Source: Oscillospiraceae bacterium (GTDB taxonomy: Bacteria > Bacillota > Clostridia > Saccharofermentanales > Saccharofermentanaceae). From it: a DNA stretch of 64,000 nucleotides. The stretch covers positions 1 through 64,000 of the forward strand of contig CADAIP010000002.1 in the NCBI GenBank assembly GCA_902787975.1. The letters run 5' to 3'. Position numbers and translations under genes: made by a program. The notes under the pieces are model-generated. The model had not been told where the DNA came from. It saw nothing but the letters and a program-made list of their open reading frames with translations, and did not search any database. Positions 7,703-16,751 of this stretch are shown here, piece by piece; within the stretch, counting starts at the first letter, position 1, and each line of letters opens with the position of its first letter.

Positions 7703-8623
7703 TTGTTCTGGTTAATCGTTGGTCTTTCAATATTCTTTACCTTTATGTTCGTGAGTCTCGCGATCTTTTCATGGCGCAATGTCAAACGTTCTTTGAAGCC
7801 GAACACAGTCACTCTTGAACGTGAGATCGAGTCAAACAAGAATCGCGGCTTCTGGATGGATTTTGATTCATACAACAAGGTTGAGTATGTGATAAAAGGG
7901 AAGAACGATTATATTCTTCACGCAATGTTCGTTGATAATGATGAGGTCCGTGGAACAGGCAAATATGTGATATTGTGCCACGGTCATACCAATAACCGTT
8001 ACGGCTCAGTTAAGTATCTCCATTGCTTTATTAAACTCGGATATTCCTGCATCATATATGATGCTAGACATCACGGCGAAAACGCACCTGATGTCTGTAC
8101 CATGGGCAATATCGAATCCGACGATCTAAAGTGCGTAATTGAAGATACTAGAGCCAGATATCCGGATATTAAGGTTTTGGGACTAAACGGCGAATCAATG
8201 GGAAGTTCTACCTCATTGTCCGTAACAAGATACAATCCTGAGATCGACTTCATCGTTGCCGACTGTGGTTTTACCAGTTGTTATGACGTCGTAAAAGACG
8301 GTTACGGCAATCTTCACATGGCTTTTGTGGCGCCTCCGATAAACCTTGCAGGCATTATCTTATACCATGTCGATATGAGAAAGACCTGTGCCATCAAGCA
8401 TCTCGAAAACAATAAATATCCGATCCTTTTCATTCACGGCGCAGCTGACAAGCTTGTTAAGCCGTATCACAGCCAGAAGCTTTATGATGTCGCAAGAAAG
8501 AACGGTGCTTATTGCGAGCTGATTTTCGTTGAGGGCGCAGGGCATGCCAGAAGCAGGGCAGTAGCCGGGTTCGAGCAATATACCTCATATATTCAGCACT
8601 TTCTTGAGCATATTGGATTATAG
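7703..8623 (+). CDS. membrane-anchored alpha/beta hydrolase, paralogue of the 1374-2369 protein
   Basis: 306 residues from a TTG at 7703; GAGG lies 8 bp upstream, overlapping the stop of the acyltransferase gene. An upstream ATG at 7580 would overlap that gene by over 110 bp and is unlikely. An N-terminal hydrophobic anchor (about 2-22) precedes an alpha/beta hydrolase domain with CHGHTNN, the nucleophile elbow GESMG, HGAADK for the acid and GAGHARSR for the His. It shares block after block with the hydrolase at 1374-2369 (the CIIYD, DTRARYPDIKVLGL and VADCGF regions). It is probably cotranscribed with the acyltransferase, so a role in trimming surface acyl groups is conceivable but unproven. 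Confidence 0.82.
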   Translation: MFWLIVGLSIFFTFMFVSLAIFSWRNVKRSLKPNTVTLEREIESNKNRGFWMDFDSYNKVEYVIKGKNDYILHAMFVDNDEVRGTGKYVILCHGHTNNRYGSVKYLHCFIKLGYSCIIYDARHHGENAPDVCTMGNIESDDLKCVIEDTRARYPDIKVLGLNGESMGSSTSLSVTRYNPEIDFIVADCGFTSCYDVVKDGYGNLHMAFVAPPINLAGIILYHVDMRKTCAIKHLENNKYPILFIHGAADKLVKPYHSQKLYDVARKNGAYCELIFVEGAGHARSRAVAGFEQYTSYIQHFLEHIGL

Positions 8624-8704
8624 TTTCTTTTTCTGAATAATGGAGCAAAACGATATTGCTTTTACACCCCATAAAATATAAAATTCATTACAGCAAAACT
8701 TTAA

Positions 8705-8803
8705 ACGGTCCGGCGAGGCCGTAAGTGGCTGTTAATATACTTGTATTTACGGATTCCTTTCTGCCGGACGGGCTTTACATAGCCATATTCTTAGCGGAAG
8801 GAG
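8705..8803 (+). promoter_or_regulatory. PyrR-type RNA leader of the pyrimidine operon
   Basis: The loop TCCGGCGAGG inside stem ACGG/CCGT (8705-8722) matches the PyrR-binding consensus (UCCNGNGAGGY). GTCCGGC (8708-8714) can instead pair perfectly with GCCGGAC (8763-8769). A third helix pairs TCCTTTCTGC (8755-8764) with GCGGAAGGA (8794-8802) and is followed by seven T. Thus PyrR-UMP bound to the first hairpin would free the third helix, which is both a terminator and a cover for the ribosome site. A weak -10 (TATAAA at 8677) lies upstream. Confidence 0.75.
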
Positions 8804-8810
8804 TTTTTTT

Positions 8811-9362
8811 ATGGTTTTAATTCCCGGTCATGAACTGATGGATGAAGCAGCGATCTCCCGTGCGCTTATCAGGATCTCCCATGAGATAGTTGAGCATAAC
8901 GACGGTCTTGAGAACGTAGCTATCATCGGAATCCAGAAAAGAGGCGTGCCTCTTGCAATGAGACTTCGAGCTCTCCTTGAGGAGATAGAAGGCGTGAAGG
9001 TACCGATGGGTATCCTCGACATCACTTTCTACAGAGACGACCTCTCTATGCTCTCTGCTCACCCTGTCGTAAACGGCACGGACATTCCCTTTGATGTAAA
9101 CGATAAGAAAATTATTTTAGTAGACGATGTTCTCTTTACCGGCAGAACGACAAGAGCTGCCATAGAGAATATTTTCGATATGGGAAGACCTGCAAACATC
9201 CAGCTTGCGATCCTGATCGACAGAGGACACAGACAGCTGCCGTTCAGAGCTGATTATGTAGGAAAGAACGTGCCTACCGCAATTACCGAGCACATTGACG
9301 TTGAAGTCAAGGAAGTTGATGGCCAGGACCGCGTAATACTGCTTAAGGAGGAAGAAGGATAA
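8811..9362 (+). CDS. pyrR: bifunctional pyr operon regulator / uracil phosphoribosyltransferase
   Basis: A 183-residue type I phosphoribosyltransferase. The PRPP loop VILVDDVLFTGRTTRAA (about 99-116) and the N-terminal HELMDEAAISRALIRISHEI are typical of PyrR. It binds pyr leader RNA when UMP is high and lowers operon expression; it also has uracil phosphoribosyltransferase activity. The first gene of the operon, preceded by the leader it would recognise, with AAGGAG 7 bp before ATG. Its TAA overlaps the pyrB ATG by 1 bp. Confidence 0.96.
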   Translation: MVLIPGHELMDEAAISRALIRISHEIVEHNDGLENVAIIGIQKRGVPLAMRLRALLEEIEGVKVPMGILDITFYRDDLSMLSAHPVVNGTDIPFDVNDKKIILVDDVLFTGRTTRAAIENIFDMGRPANIQLAILIDRGHRQLPFRADYVGKNVPTAITEHIDVEVKEVDGQDRVILLKEEEG

Positions 9363-10291
9363 TGGGACTTAAGAGCAAAGATCTCCTCGGTATTAAGCAA
9401 CTTACCGCTGATGAGATCATGGAGATCTTAGACACAGCTAAGACAATGAAGCTCGTTATATCGTCTGCAAATAAGAAGACATCACATCTTCAGGGCAAGT
9501 CGGTTGTAACGCTCTTCTATGAGAATTCGACAAGAACAAGACTTTCATTCGAGCTTGCTTCGAAGTACATGGGATCTGCTTCAGCAAATATCTCAACTTC
9601 GGGAAGTTCGGTAAATAAGGGTGAATCACTCCTTGATACTGCAAGAACGATCGACATGATGGGTACCGACATCATAATCATGAGGCACAACCAGTCCGGT
9701 GCGCCTCATTTTATTGCTCCTTACCTCAAGGCATCCGTCGTAAATGCAGGTGACGGAATGAACGAGCATCCTACACAGGCTTTGCTCGACATGCTCACGA
9801 TGTATGAGAGGTTCGATACTTTCGAAGGCAAGAAGATCGCAATCTGCGGTGATATCTATCACTCAAGAGTCGTCAGATCCAATGCAATCGGACTTTCCAA
9901 GCTCGGTGCGCAGGTCAGTGTATACGGTCCGAAGACCATGATGCCCATTGGAATCGAAGACATGGGAGTCAGGATCGCCGACAGCGTTGCAGACTGCGTA
10001 AAGGACGCAGATGCTGTCATGGGATTAAGAGTCCAGCTTGAGCGCCAGCAGAAATCACTTTTCCCGTCGATCGCAGAATATGCAAGGTTCTACGCGATCA
10101 CACCTGAGATGTTAGCTCTTGCTAAGCCCGATGCATTCCTGATGCACCCGGGTCCGTGCAACCACGGAGTAGAGCTTCCGACGGCAGTTTACGACTGCGA
10201 CCAGTCGGTTATTAATGAACAGGTTACAAACGGTGTAGCAGTCAGAATGGCTGTTCTTTACCTGCTCATGGCAAGGAGGAACCAACTGTGA
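9362..10291 (+). CDS. pyrB: aspartate carbamoyltransferase, catalytic chain
   Basis: Forms carbamoyl-aspartate from carbamoyl phosphate and aspartate. 309 residues, the normal catalytic-chain length. The carbamoyl-phosphate site STRTRLSFE (about 56-65), the HNQSGAPH and EHPTQALLDM stretches and the C-terminal HPGPCNHGVE are all present. No regulatory chain gene (pyrI) is in the operon, so the enzyme is probably the unregulated trimer of Bacillus type. It starts inside the pyrR stop (TAATG) and ends inside the pyrC start. Confidence 0.97.
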   Translation: MGLKSKDLLGIKQLTADEIMEILDTAKTMKLVISSANKKTSHLQGKSVVTLFYENSTRTRLSFELASKYMGSASANISTSGSSVNKGESLLDTARTIDMMGTDIIIMRHNQSGAPHFIAPYLKASVVNAGDGMNEHPTQALLDMLTMYERFDTFEGKKIAICGDIYHSRVVRSNAIGLSKLGAQVSVYGPKTMMPIGIEDMGVRIADSVADCVKDADAVMGLRVQLERQQKSLFPSIAEYARFYAITPEMLALAKPDAFLMHPGPCNHGVELPTAVYDCDQSVINEQVTNGVAVRMAVLYLLMARRNQL

Positions 10292-11547
10292 GAATCATAT
10301 TAATCAACTGCAAAGTATATAACGATGAGAAGATCAACAAGATCTTCATTGAAGACGGCAAGTTTGCCAATGAATTTGCCGAAGATAAGGCTGACAGAGT
10401 GATCGACCTTAAGGGTGCAACAGTAACACCCGGTCTTGTTGACATGCACTGCCATTTAAGAGAACCGGGCGGTGAGTATAAAGAAACCATCGCAACAGGT
10501 ACTGCTTCTGCTGCAAAGGGCGGCTATACATCAATCTGCCCGATGCCTAATACAAATCCCGTAGCTGACAATGCTGCTGTTATCAGCGGAATCCTTAAGA
10601 AGGCAAAAGAAGCCGACAAATGCCGGGTATATCCCATCGGTGCAGCTACCAAGGGAATCGATGGTGATCTAATCTCAGAGATGGGACTTATGAAGGAAGC
10701 CGGAATCGTTGCTGTATCTGATGACGGACACCCGATCAAGAATGCCGGAATCATGAGAAAAGTACTTGAGTATGCTTCTGACTTCGACCTTCCTGTACTT
10801 AACCACTGTGAAGACAAGAGCCTTTCTGAAGGTGCGATGAACGAGGGAACAGTATCTACTTCCATCGGTATCAGGGGTATCCCTACGGCAGCTGAGGACA
10901 TAATGATCGCAAGAGACATAATCCTCTCCGAATATCTTAATATTCCGGTCCATATCTGCCACGTCAGCACAAAGGGCGGTGTCCGCATGATCAGGGATGC
11001 TAAGGCAAGGGGTGTAAAGGTTACATGCGAGACATGCCCTCATTATTTCACTCTGACTGATGATATGTGTGCCACATATGACACGAACTTCAAGATGCAT
11101 CCGCCGCTCAGGACCAGAGATCACCTTGAGGCAATCATTGAAGGAATCAAAGACGGAACAATAGATGCTATCGCTACAGATAATGCTCCTCATCATGCTG
11201 ACGAGAAAGTTTGTGAATTTTCTGTCGCTTTGAATGGTATATTAGGGTTTGAGACTGCCTTCGCTTTGGGGTACACTTATCTTGTAAAAACAGGTGAGAT
11301 TACGCTCGCAAAGCTCATCGACCTGATGTGCTTCGCTCCTTCCAACATCTTAAAGCTCGGAAGAGGCGGCATGAACGTGGGCGATGATGCGGATCTCGCG
11401 GTCTTTGACCTCGATAACGAGTTTGTTTTCGAGAAGGATAAGATGCTTTCAAAATCAAGAAACACACCGTACGACGGTTACAAACTCTACGGTGAAACAA
11501 TACTTACTGTAATGGGAGGAAAGATCACTTATGAGAAACTTTGCTGA
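10288..11547 (+). CDS. pyrC: dihydroorotase
   Basis: A 419-residue zinc amidohydrolase that cyclises carbamoyl-aspartate to dihydroorotate. The metal site VDMHCHLREPG (about 50-60), the NHCEDK and HICHVST His regions and the catalytic Asp in AIATDNAPHH are intact, as in class I enzymes. The start is GTG at 10288 (GTGA overlap with the pyrB stop) with AAGGAGGA 7 bp upstream. Its end overlaps pyrF by 17 bp. Confidence 0.96.
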   Translation: MRIILINCKVYNDEKINKIFIEDGKFANEFAEDKADRVIDLKGATVTPGLVDMHCHLREPGGEYKETIATGTASAAKGGYTSICPMPNTNPVADNAAVISGILKKAKEADKCRVYPIGAATKGIDGDLISEMGLMKEAGIVAVSDDGHPIKNAGIMRKVLEYASDFDLPVLNHCEDKSLSEGAMNEGTVSTSIGIRGIPTAAEDIMIARDIILSEYLNIPVHICHVSTKGGVRMIRDAKARGVKVTCETCPHYFTLTDDMCATYDTNFKMHPPLRTRDHLEAIIEGIKDGTIDAIATDNAPHHADEKVCEFSVALNGILGFETAFALGYTYLVKTGEITLAKLIDLMCFAPSNILKLGRGGMNVGDDADLAVFDLDNEFVFEKDKMLSKSRNTPYDGYKLYGETILTVMGGKITYEKLC

Positions 11548-12484
11548 CAGCCTGGTTAAAAGAATTGACGAGCTCGAGAACCCAACGGTTGTAGGCCTCG
11601 ACACAAAGCTCGACTATATTCCCCAGCATATCAAGGATTATGCAGAGACACTTTTCCCGGAAGAACCCACAAAAGCTACGGCTAAAGCTATCTGGCTCTT
11701 CAACAAAGAGATCATCGACCAGACATGTGACATCGTTCCTGCAGTAAAGCTTCAGTACGCTTATTATGAGATGTACGGCTACGATGCGATCAAGACAATG
11801 CTCCTTACAGCAAGATATGCCCAGAAGAAAGGCATGCTTGTAATCGGCGACTGCAAGAGAAATGACATCGGATCTACAGCTACTGCTTATGCTGAAGCGA
11901 TCATTGGTAAGACAGACATTCTCTTAAACGACACCATGGAGATGAGCGGACTTGATGCATGCACGGTCAACTGCTATCTCGGTATCGACGGCGTTAAGCC
12001 TTTCATCGACGTATGCAAGCGCGACGGCAAGGGAATTTTCTGTCTTGTTAAGACATCCAATCCTTCATCCGGTGACTTCCAGGATCTTGAGCTCAGTACT
12101 GGCGGCAAGCTCTATGAATCTGTAGCTGCTAAGGTTGCAGAATGGGGCGAAGATCTCATCGGTGAGGAAGGTTTCTCCTCTGTAGGCGCCGTTATCGGTG
12201 CTACATATCCCGAGCAGGCTGTCGGACTTAGAAAGATCATGCCTAACGCATTCATGCTCATCCCGGGCTACGGAGCTCAGGGTGCAGGCGCTGACGAGGC
12301 AGTCGCAAGCTTTACTGCATACGGCAAGGGCGGTATCGTTAACGCTTCCAGAAGCATCATGACAGCATGGAAGGCAAAAAGCGATTACTTCGGACCTGAA
12401 GACTTCGGCAAGGCAGCTAGATTCGAAGCAGAAGACATGAAGGAAAAACTCAACGCAGCATTACATAATCGTAAGTACGTATAA
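11531..12484 (+). CDS. pyrF: orotidine 5'-phosphate decarboxylase, long (type 2) form
   Basis: Converts OMP to UMP, the last step. At 317 residues it is the longer type 2 form rather than the roughly 240-residue Bacillus form. Active-site stretch GDCKRNDIGSTA (about 116-127) holds the Lys/Asp pair, and the phosphate loop is near GYGAQGAGADE. GGGAGGA upstream of ATG lies inside pyrC, so translation is coupled. It is followed after 3 bp by pyrK. Confidence 0.95.
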   Translation: MRNFADSLVKRIDELENPTVVGLDTKLDYIPQHIKDYAETLFPEEPTKATAKAIWLFNKEIIDQTCDIVPAVKLQYAYYEMYGYDAIKTMLLTARYAQKKGMLVIGDCKRNDIGSTATAYAEAIIGKTDILLNDTMEMSGLDACTVNCYLGIDGVKPFIDVCKRDGKGIFCLVKTSNPSSGDFQDLELSTGGKLYESVAAKVAEWGEDLIGEEGFSSVGAVIGATYPEQAVGLRKIMPNAFMLIPGYGAQGAGADEAVASFTAYGKGGIVNASRSIMTAWKAKSDYFGPEDFGKAARFEAEDMKEKLNAALHNRKYV

Positions 12485-12487
12485 CTA

Positions 12488-13258
12488 ATGGACTTTAAGA
12501 AAGAATATAGAATCAAACTCGTCTCAAAAGAATTTCTCAACAGCGACACATGCTATCTCGGATTTGAGTGTCCTGATATTGCAAACACCGCTGTTCCCGG
12601 ACAGTTCGTCAACATTTCGGCAGGAACTGTATTTCTTAAGAGACCTTTTGGAATAGCAAGCACAGACAAAGAAAAAGGAATCTTTTACATCGGTGTCAAA
12701 GTCGTTGGCAAAGGCACATCCGAGATATCCCAGTTCGAACCCGGACTTATGGTCGACTGTCTCGGCCCTTTGGGCAAAGGATTTGACTTTGACGGTTTTG
12801 ATACCGTTATCCTTACAGGCGGCGGAACGGGAGTTTTCCCTATCAATTTTGCTTACGAGACGCTTACTTCTTTAGGTAAGAATGTCATCGTGTGCGAAGG
12901 ATTCAGAAATGCTTCCCAGGTGATCCTCAATAAGCCTTCTTACATTCTAACGACTGATTGCGGTGATTGTGGTATCAAGGGTACTGTTATTGCAGGCCTT
13001 GATACCATTGATATTTCTGACACTTCGAAAACACTTATCTGCTGTGTCGGTCCTATCCCGATGATGAAGGCAGTAAGTGCCTGGGCAGATGAGAAGGGCA
13101 TGAAGTGCCTTGTCTCGATGGAACAGAGAATGGCCTGCGGTGCCGGAATCTGCCTTTGCTGTACGGTAAAGGTAAAAGATGAAGGACCTGACGGATTTAA
13201 GAACGTCAGATGCTGCAAGGACGGTCCTGTTTTCGACAGCAGGGAGGTGGTATGGTGA
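12488..13258 (+). CDS. pyrK: dihydroorotate dehydrogenase electron-transfer subunit
   Basis: A 256-residue FAD and [2Fe-2S] protein that passes electrons from the PyrD FMN to NAD+. The FAD part has RPFGIAS; the NAD part has the GGGTGVFPINF loop. The iron-sulfur Cys set is near the end, in CGAGICLCC followed by RCCKDGPVF (about 222-247). Together with pyrD this defines a class 1B enzyme, usual in Gram-positive anaerobes. It ends 7 bp inside the pyrD gene as chosen here. Confidence 0.95.
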   Translation: MDFKKEYRIKLVSKEFLNSDTCYLGFECPDIANTAVPGQFVNISAGTVFLKRPFGIASTDKEKGIFYIGVKVVGKGTSEISQFEPGLMVDCLGPLGKGFDFDGFDTVILTGGGTGVFPINFAYETLTSLGKNVIVCEGFRNASQVILNKPSYILTTDCGDCGIKGTVIAGLDTIDISDTSKTLICCVGPIPMMKAVSAWADEKGMKCLVSMEQRMACGAGICLCCTVKVKDEGPDGFKNVRCCKDGPVFDSREVVW

Positions 13259-14172
13259 GCAATCCATTATCAGTAAATGTCGGTAATGTAAGCCTCAAGA
13301 GCCCCATTATCCTTGCATCAGGTACATGCAATTTCGGAAGAGAGCTTGCAGAATATTATGACCTCTCGATCCTTGGCGGAATCTCATCCAAGGGTCTTAC
13401 CATTAAGCCCAGAGCAGGCAATCCGGGCGTTAGAGTTGCTGAGTGCGATTCAGGCATGCTTAATTCCGTCGGACTTCAAAACCCCGGCGTCGATTACTTC
13501 ATTGAGAATGACCTGGATTTCATGAAGGATTCAGGTGCAGCCGTTATCGTTAATGTAGCAGGTCACAGCTATGAAGATTACATAGATATGGTAACCAAGC
13601 TTAATGAGCATAAGGATAAGATCGATGCTCTTGAGATCAACCTTTCGTGTCCTAACGTTAAAGAAGGATGCATGACGATCGGCAGTGATCCTGCTGCGAT
13701 AAAACTCATCACATCAAAGATGAGAGCTCTTACGGATCTTCCTTTGTGGATCAAGCTCACTCCAAATGTCACAGATATTAAGGCTACCGCACTTGCTGCA
13801 CAGGAGGGCGGAGCTGATGCAGTTGTACTCATCAATACTCTCATGGGCATGAGGATCAACATCAAGACCAGAAGGCCTGTACTTACAAACAATACAGGCG
13901 GATATTCAGGTCCTGCTGTTAAGCCGGTTGCAATCAGAATGGTTGCAGAATGCAGCCAGGTCCTTGATATTCCGATAATCGGTTGCGGCGGCATCTCTGA
14001 CTATCAGGATGTCGTAGAGTTCATGATTGCAGGCGCTTCAGCTGTTGAAGTCGGAACTGCATGCCTCATTCATCCGGCGCTTCCTGTCAAGATCACTGAC
14101 GATCTTAAGAAGTATTGCGAAGACAACGAACTTACCTTAAAAGAACTTACCGGCACATTACAGCGCTGGTAA
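13252..14172 (+). CDS. pyrD: dihydroorotate dehydrogenase, catalytic subunit (class 1B)
   Basis: A 306-residue FMN protein oxidising dihydroorotate to orotate, working with PyrK. SSKGLTIKPR, NLSCPNV with the catalytic Cys region and the FMN phosphate motif GCGGISDYQD are all seen. The start is set at ATG 13252 (GGGAGG 4 bp upstream); the next codon, GTG 13255, has a 7-bp spacing and is an equal alternative. The open frame runs further upstream into pyrK but has no ribosome site there. Confidence 0.95.
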   Translation: MVSNPLSVNVGNVSLKSPIILASGTCNFGRELAEYYDLSILGGISSKGLTIKPRAGNPGVRVAECDSGMLNSVGLQNPGVDYFIENDLDFMKDSGAAVIVNVAGHSYEDYIDMVTKLNEHKDKIDALEINLSCPNVKEGCMTIGSDPAAIKLITSKMRALTDLPLWIKLTPNVTDIKATALAAQEGGADAVVLINTLMGMRINIKTRRPVLTNNTGGYSGPAVKPVAIRMVAECSQVLDIPIIGCGGISDYQDVVEFMIAGASAVEVGTACLIHPALPVKITDDLKKYCEDNELTLKELTGTLQRW

Positions 14173-14190
14173 AAGAAAAGGAGATAGATC

Positions 14191-15045
14191 ATGGCAGACA
14201 AGATAATCGAAGCTTTGTTTGAAACGAAAGCAGTAAGGGTAGCCCTTGAAAACCAGCCTTTCTGGTATACATCAGGAAGACTCGGCCCTTTCTTCATCAA
14301 TACTCATTTCCTGCTTGAAAACGAAGCTGCAGCAGGTGAAGTCCTTAAGAGGATCGAGAAGGCGATCGCTGACAACAAGCTCACTGCTCCCGAAGAGATC
14401 TTCGACATGATGCTCGCTTACTACAACAAGGGTGGCACGTTCAAGATGGTATCTGACAAGCTCGCTGAAGAAGCATCAAAGCTCGATTTTGATTACATCT
14501 CCGGCGGTGAGAGAAGAGATTATTTCTTCTCCATGATGCCTGCATATCTTTTGAAAAAGCCTCATCTTACTATCTATAAGGATATGACATCCGTTTATTC
14601 CGAGAGCATTGACGGTCCTGCAGTTGATGTTAAGGACATCGACCTTAAGGGCAAGAAAGCTCTCCATATTGCTGACCTCATCACTGAGGCATCTTCTTAC
14701 GAGAGAGCATGGATTCCCGTTATCAGAGGCCTCGGTTCTGATATTACAGACACCGTTGCTGTAGTAGACAGACATCAGAACGGCAGGGAAGTCCTCAAAG
14801 GCCTTGGTGTTGAGCTTCATGCTCTTACAGGCATCAACGAGGGACTTTTCGATGAGGCCAAGGCAAACGGTGTCATCAACGATACCCAGAAGGACATGAT
14901 CATGCACTTCCTCGAAAATCCCGCTGACTACATGACAGCATTCCTCAAGGCTAACCCCGGATTTATCGACGCTGAGATCGCCAAGGGCGGCAAGAACAAA
15001 GAGCGTGCCGAACTTGCTATTGAGAAAGGATTTACAAACGTATGA
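14191..15045 (+). CDS. pyrE: orotate phosphoribosyltransferase, long form
   Basis: A 284-residue protein in the pyrE position of the operon, transferring ribose phosphate from PRPP to orotate. The call rests on the N-terminus (FWYTSGRLGPFFINTH, typical of orotate PRTases), the GGERRD motif near 105-110 and context. It is about 70 residues longer than usual PyrE, with an insertion around 45-100 and a C-terminal helical tail (about 220-284). The PRPP loop reads ADLITEASS (161-169) instead of the usual E-D-V/L-x-T-x-G-x-S, so one acidic residue and the Gly are changed. This may be a distinct clostridial subfamily rather than a dead enzyme. Its stop overlaps the acyl-CoA synthetase ATG. Confidence 0.85.
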   Translation: MADKIIEALFETKAVRVALENQPFWYTSGRLGPFFINTHFLLENEAAAGEVLKRIEKAIADNKLTAPEEIFDMMLAYYNKGGTFKMVSDKLAEEASKLDFDYISGGERRDYFFSMMPAYLLKKPHLTIYKDMTSVYSESIDGPAVDVKDIDLKGKKALHIADLITEASSYERAWIPVIRGLGSDITDTVAVVDRHQNGREVLKGLGVELHALTGINEGLFDEAKANGVINDTQKDMIMHFLENPADYMTAFLKANPGFIDAEIAKGGKNKERAELAIEKGFTNV

Positions 15046-16751
15046 AAGATCCCTATGCAAACCTGTACGAAGTAACCGAGATCCATGACCTCAGAGACGT
15101 CATTAAGAAGAGAGTCAATGAGTTTCCTGAAAACCCCGTATTCCTCGTAAAGGAAAAGAAGGGTGGGGAATATGTTCCTATATCAACAGAGAAATACGAT
15201 CACGATATCGATTCACTCGGAACGTATTTCATGAATACTGTTAAGAAGGGCGCCAGGATCGCTATTTTTTCCGAGACAAGATATGAGTGGTACACATCTT
15301 ATCTTGCAACAACAAACGGAACAGGTTGTGTAGTTCCGCTTGATAAAGAACTTCCCGTTGACGATGTACTTAACATGCTTACAAGAGCAGAAGTTGATAT
15401 CCTTTTGTTCTCCAAGTCAAAGCTTTCCATCGTTAACCAGGTTTACGGCAAGGTTGATACCTGCAAGCACTGGATCTGTATGGACGAGATCGACGATGAC
15501 AGATTCCTTTACTATCAGGACTGTCTTAAGATCGGTGAGAAGAAGCTTGCTGAAGGCGACAAGATCTTTACTGAAGCTACCATCGACCCTGAAGAGATGA
15601 CGATTCTTTTGTTCACATCAGGCACTACTGCCAAGTCCAAGGCAGTTATGCTCTGCCAGAAGAATATCTGCAAGAACCTCATGTCCATGTTCTCGATGCT
15701 CTATATCGACAGAAGCGATGTATGGCTTTCAGTTCTGCCTTTGCATCACACATATGAATGTACTTGCGGATTCTTAGGCCAGGTTTACAGAGGTACTACA
15801 GTTGCCATCTGCGAAGGTCTCAAGTACATCGCACAGAATATTCAGGAAGTAAGACCTACAGCCATCCTGATGGTTCCTGTAATGCTCGAACTCTTCTATA
15901 AGAAGATCATGAAAGGCCTTAAAGCTGATCCCAAGAAGGCAAAGAAACTTCAGTCTGGTATCAAGCTTGCCAATGCTCTGCATTTTTCTCCCAAGATGAG
16001 AAAGAAGCTCTTCAAACCGATCCACGATATTTTTGGCGGAAGAATGAGACTCATCATCTTAGGCGGTGCTCCTGTAAATCCTGAGATCTTAAAGTTCTTC
16101 CAGGATATGGGATTCCTCTGCGTTCAAGGATATGGTCTTACAGAGTGCGCTCCTATCCTTGCTCTCAATCGTGACGTTGCATTCAAGAATCATGCGGCTG
16201 GACTTCCTTTGCCCGGCTGTGACGTTAAGATCCTTGATCCTGATTCAGACGGCATCGGTGAGTTTATTTCTAAAGGTGACAACAACTTCCTCGGTTATTA
16301 CAACGATCCCGAGAATACTGCAATCGCTCTTGATAAAGACGGTTACTATCACACAGGTGACTTAGGTTATATTGATGAAGACGGTTTCTGCATCATCACA
16401 GGCCGTAAGAAGAACGTTATTATCGCAAAGAACGGTAAGAATGTTTTCCCTGAGGAGATCGAGTATCTCTTGTCACTCAGCCCCTATGTAGCTGAATCCG
16501 TTGTATCCGGCGTGGAAGATGAAGTTAAGGATGATATCGTCATCACGGCTACGATCTTCCCGGATCTTGAAGAGATCAAGGGCAAGCTCGGCATTGAGAC
16601 TGATCCTACTGAAGATCAGATCATGGATATTCTAAAGACTGTTGTCTCAGATACCAACGAGAAGCTCGAAAGCTACAAGAAGATCAAGAAGACTGTACTC
16701 AGAATGACTGAGTTTGAGAAGAATACTTCAAAGAAGATCAAGCGTTACTGA
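15042..16751 (+). CDS. long-chain acyl-CoA synthetase-like AMP-forming ligase
   Basis: A 569-residue ANL-superfamily enzyme. The AMP-binding loop LLFTSGTTAKSKAV (about 190-203), the ATP motif GYGLTECAP, the YHTGDLGYIDEDG hinge region and the C-terminal Lys motif AKNGKNVFPEEIEYLL are present, so it should form acyl-adenylate and acyl-CoA (or acyl-ACP) from a fatty acid and ATP. The start overlaps the pyrE stop by 4 bp (ATGA), which couples it to pyrimidine synthesis. No metabolic link is obvious; it may simply share the operon. Confidence 0.88.
   Translation: MKDPYANLYEVTEIHDLRDVIKKRVNEFPENPVFLVKEKKGGEYVPISTEKYDHDIDSLGTYFMNTVKKGARIAIFSETRYEWYTSYLATTNGTGCVVPLDKELPVDDVLNMLTRAEVDILLFSKSKLSIVNQVYGKVDTCKHWICMDEIDDDRFLYYQDCLKIGEKKLAEGDKIFTEATIDPEEMTILLFTSGTTAKSKAVMLCQKNICKNLMSMFSMLYIDRSDVWLSVLPLHHTYECTCGFLGQVYRGTTVAICEGLKYIAQNIQEVRPTAILMVPVMLELFYKKIMKGLKADPKKAKKLQSGIKLANALHFSPKMRKKLFKPIHDIFGGRMRLIILGGAPVNPEILKFFQDMGFLCVQGYGLTECAPILALNRDVAFKNHAAGLPLPGCDVKILDPDSDGIGEFISKGDNNFLGYYNDPENTAIALDKDGYYHTGDLGYIDEDGFCIITGRKKNVIIAKNGKNVFPEEIEYLLSLSPYVAESVVSGVEDEVKDDIVITATIFPDLEEIKGKLGIETDPTEDQIMDILKTVVSDTNEKLESYKKIKKTVLRMTEFEKNTSKKIKRY

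Noticed and set aside
14191..15045. pyrE called a pseudogene because of its changed PRPP loop
   Set aside because: The frame is intact, it is coupled on both sides, and the rest of the motif set suggests a distinct subfamily.
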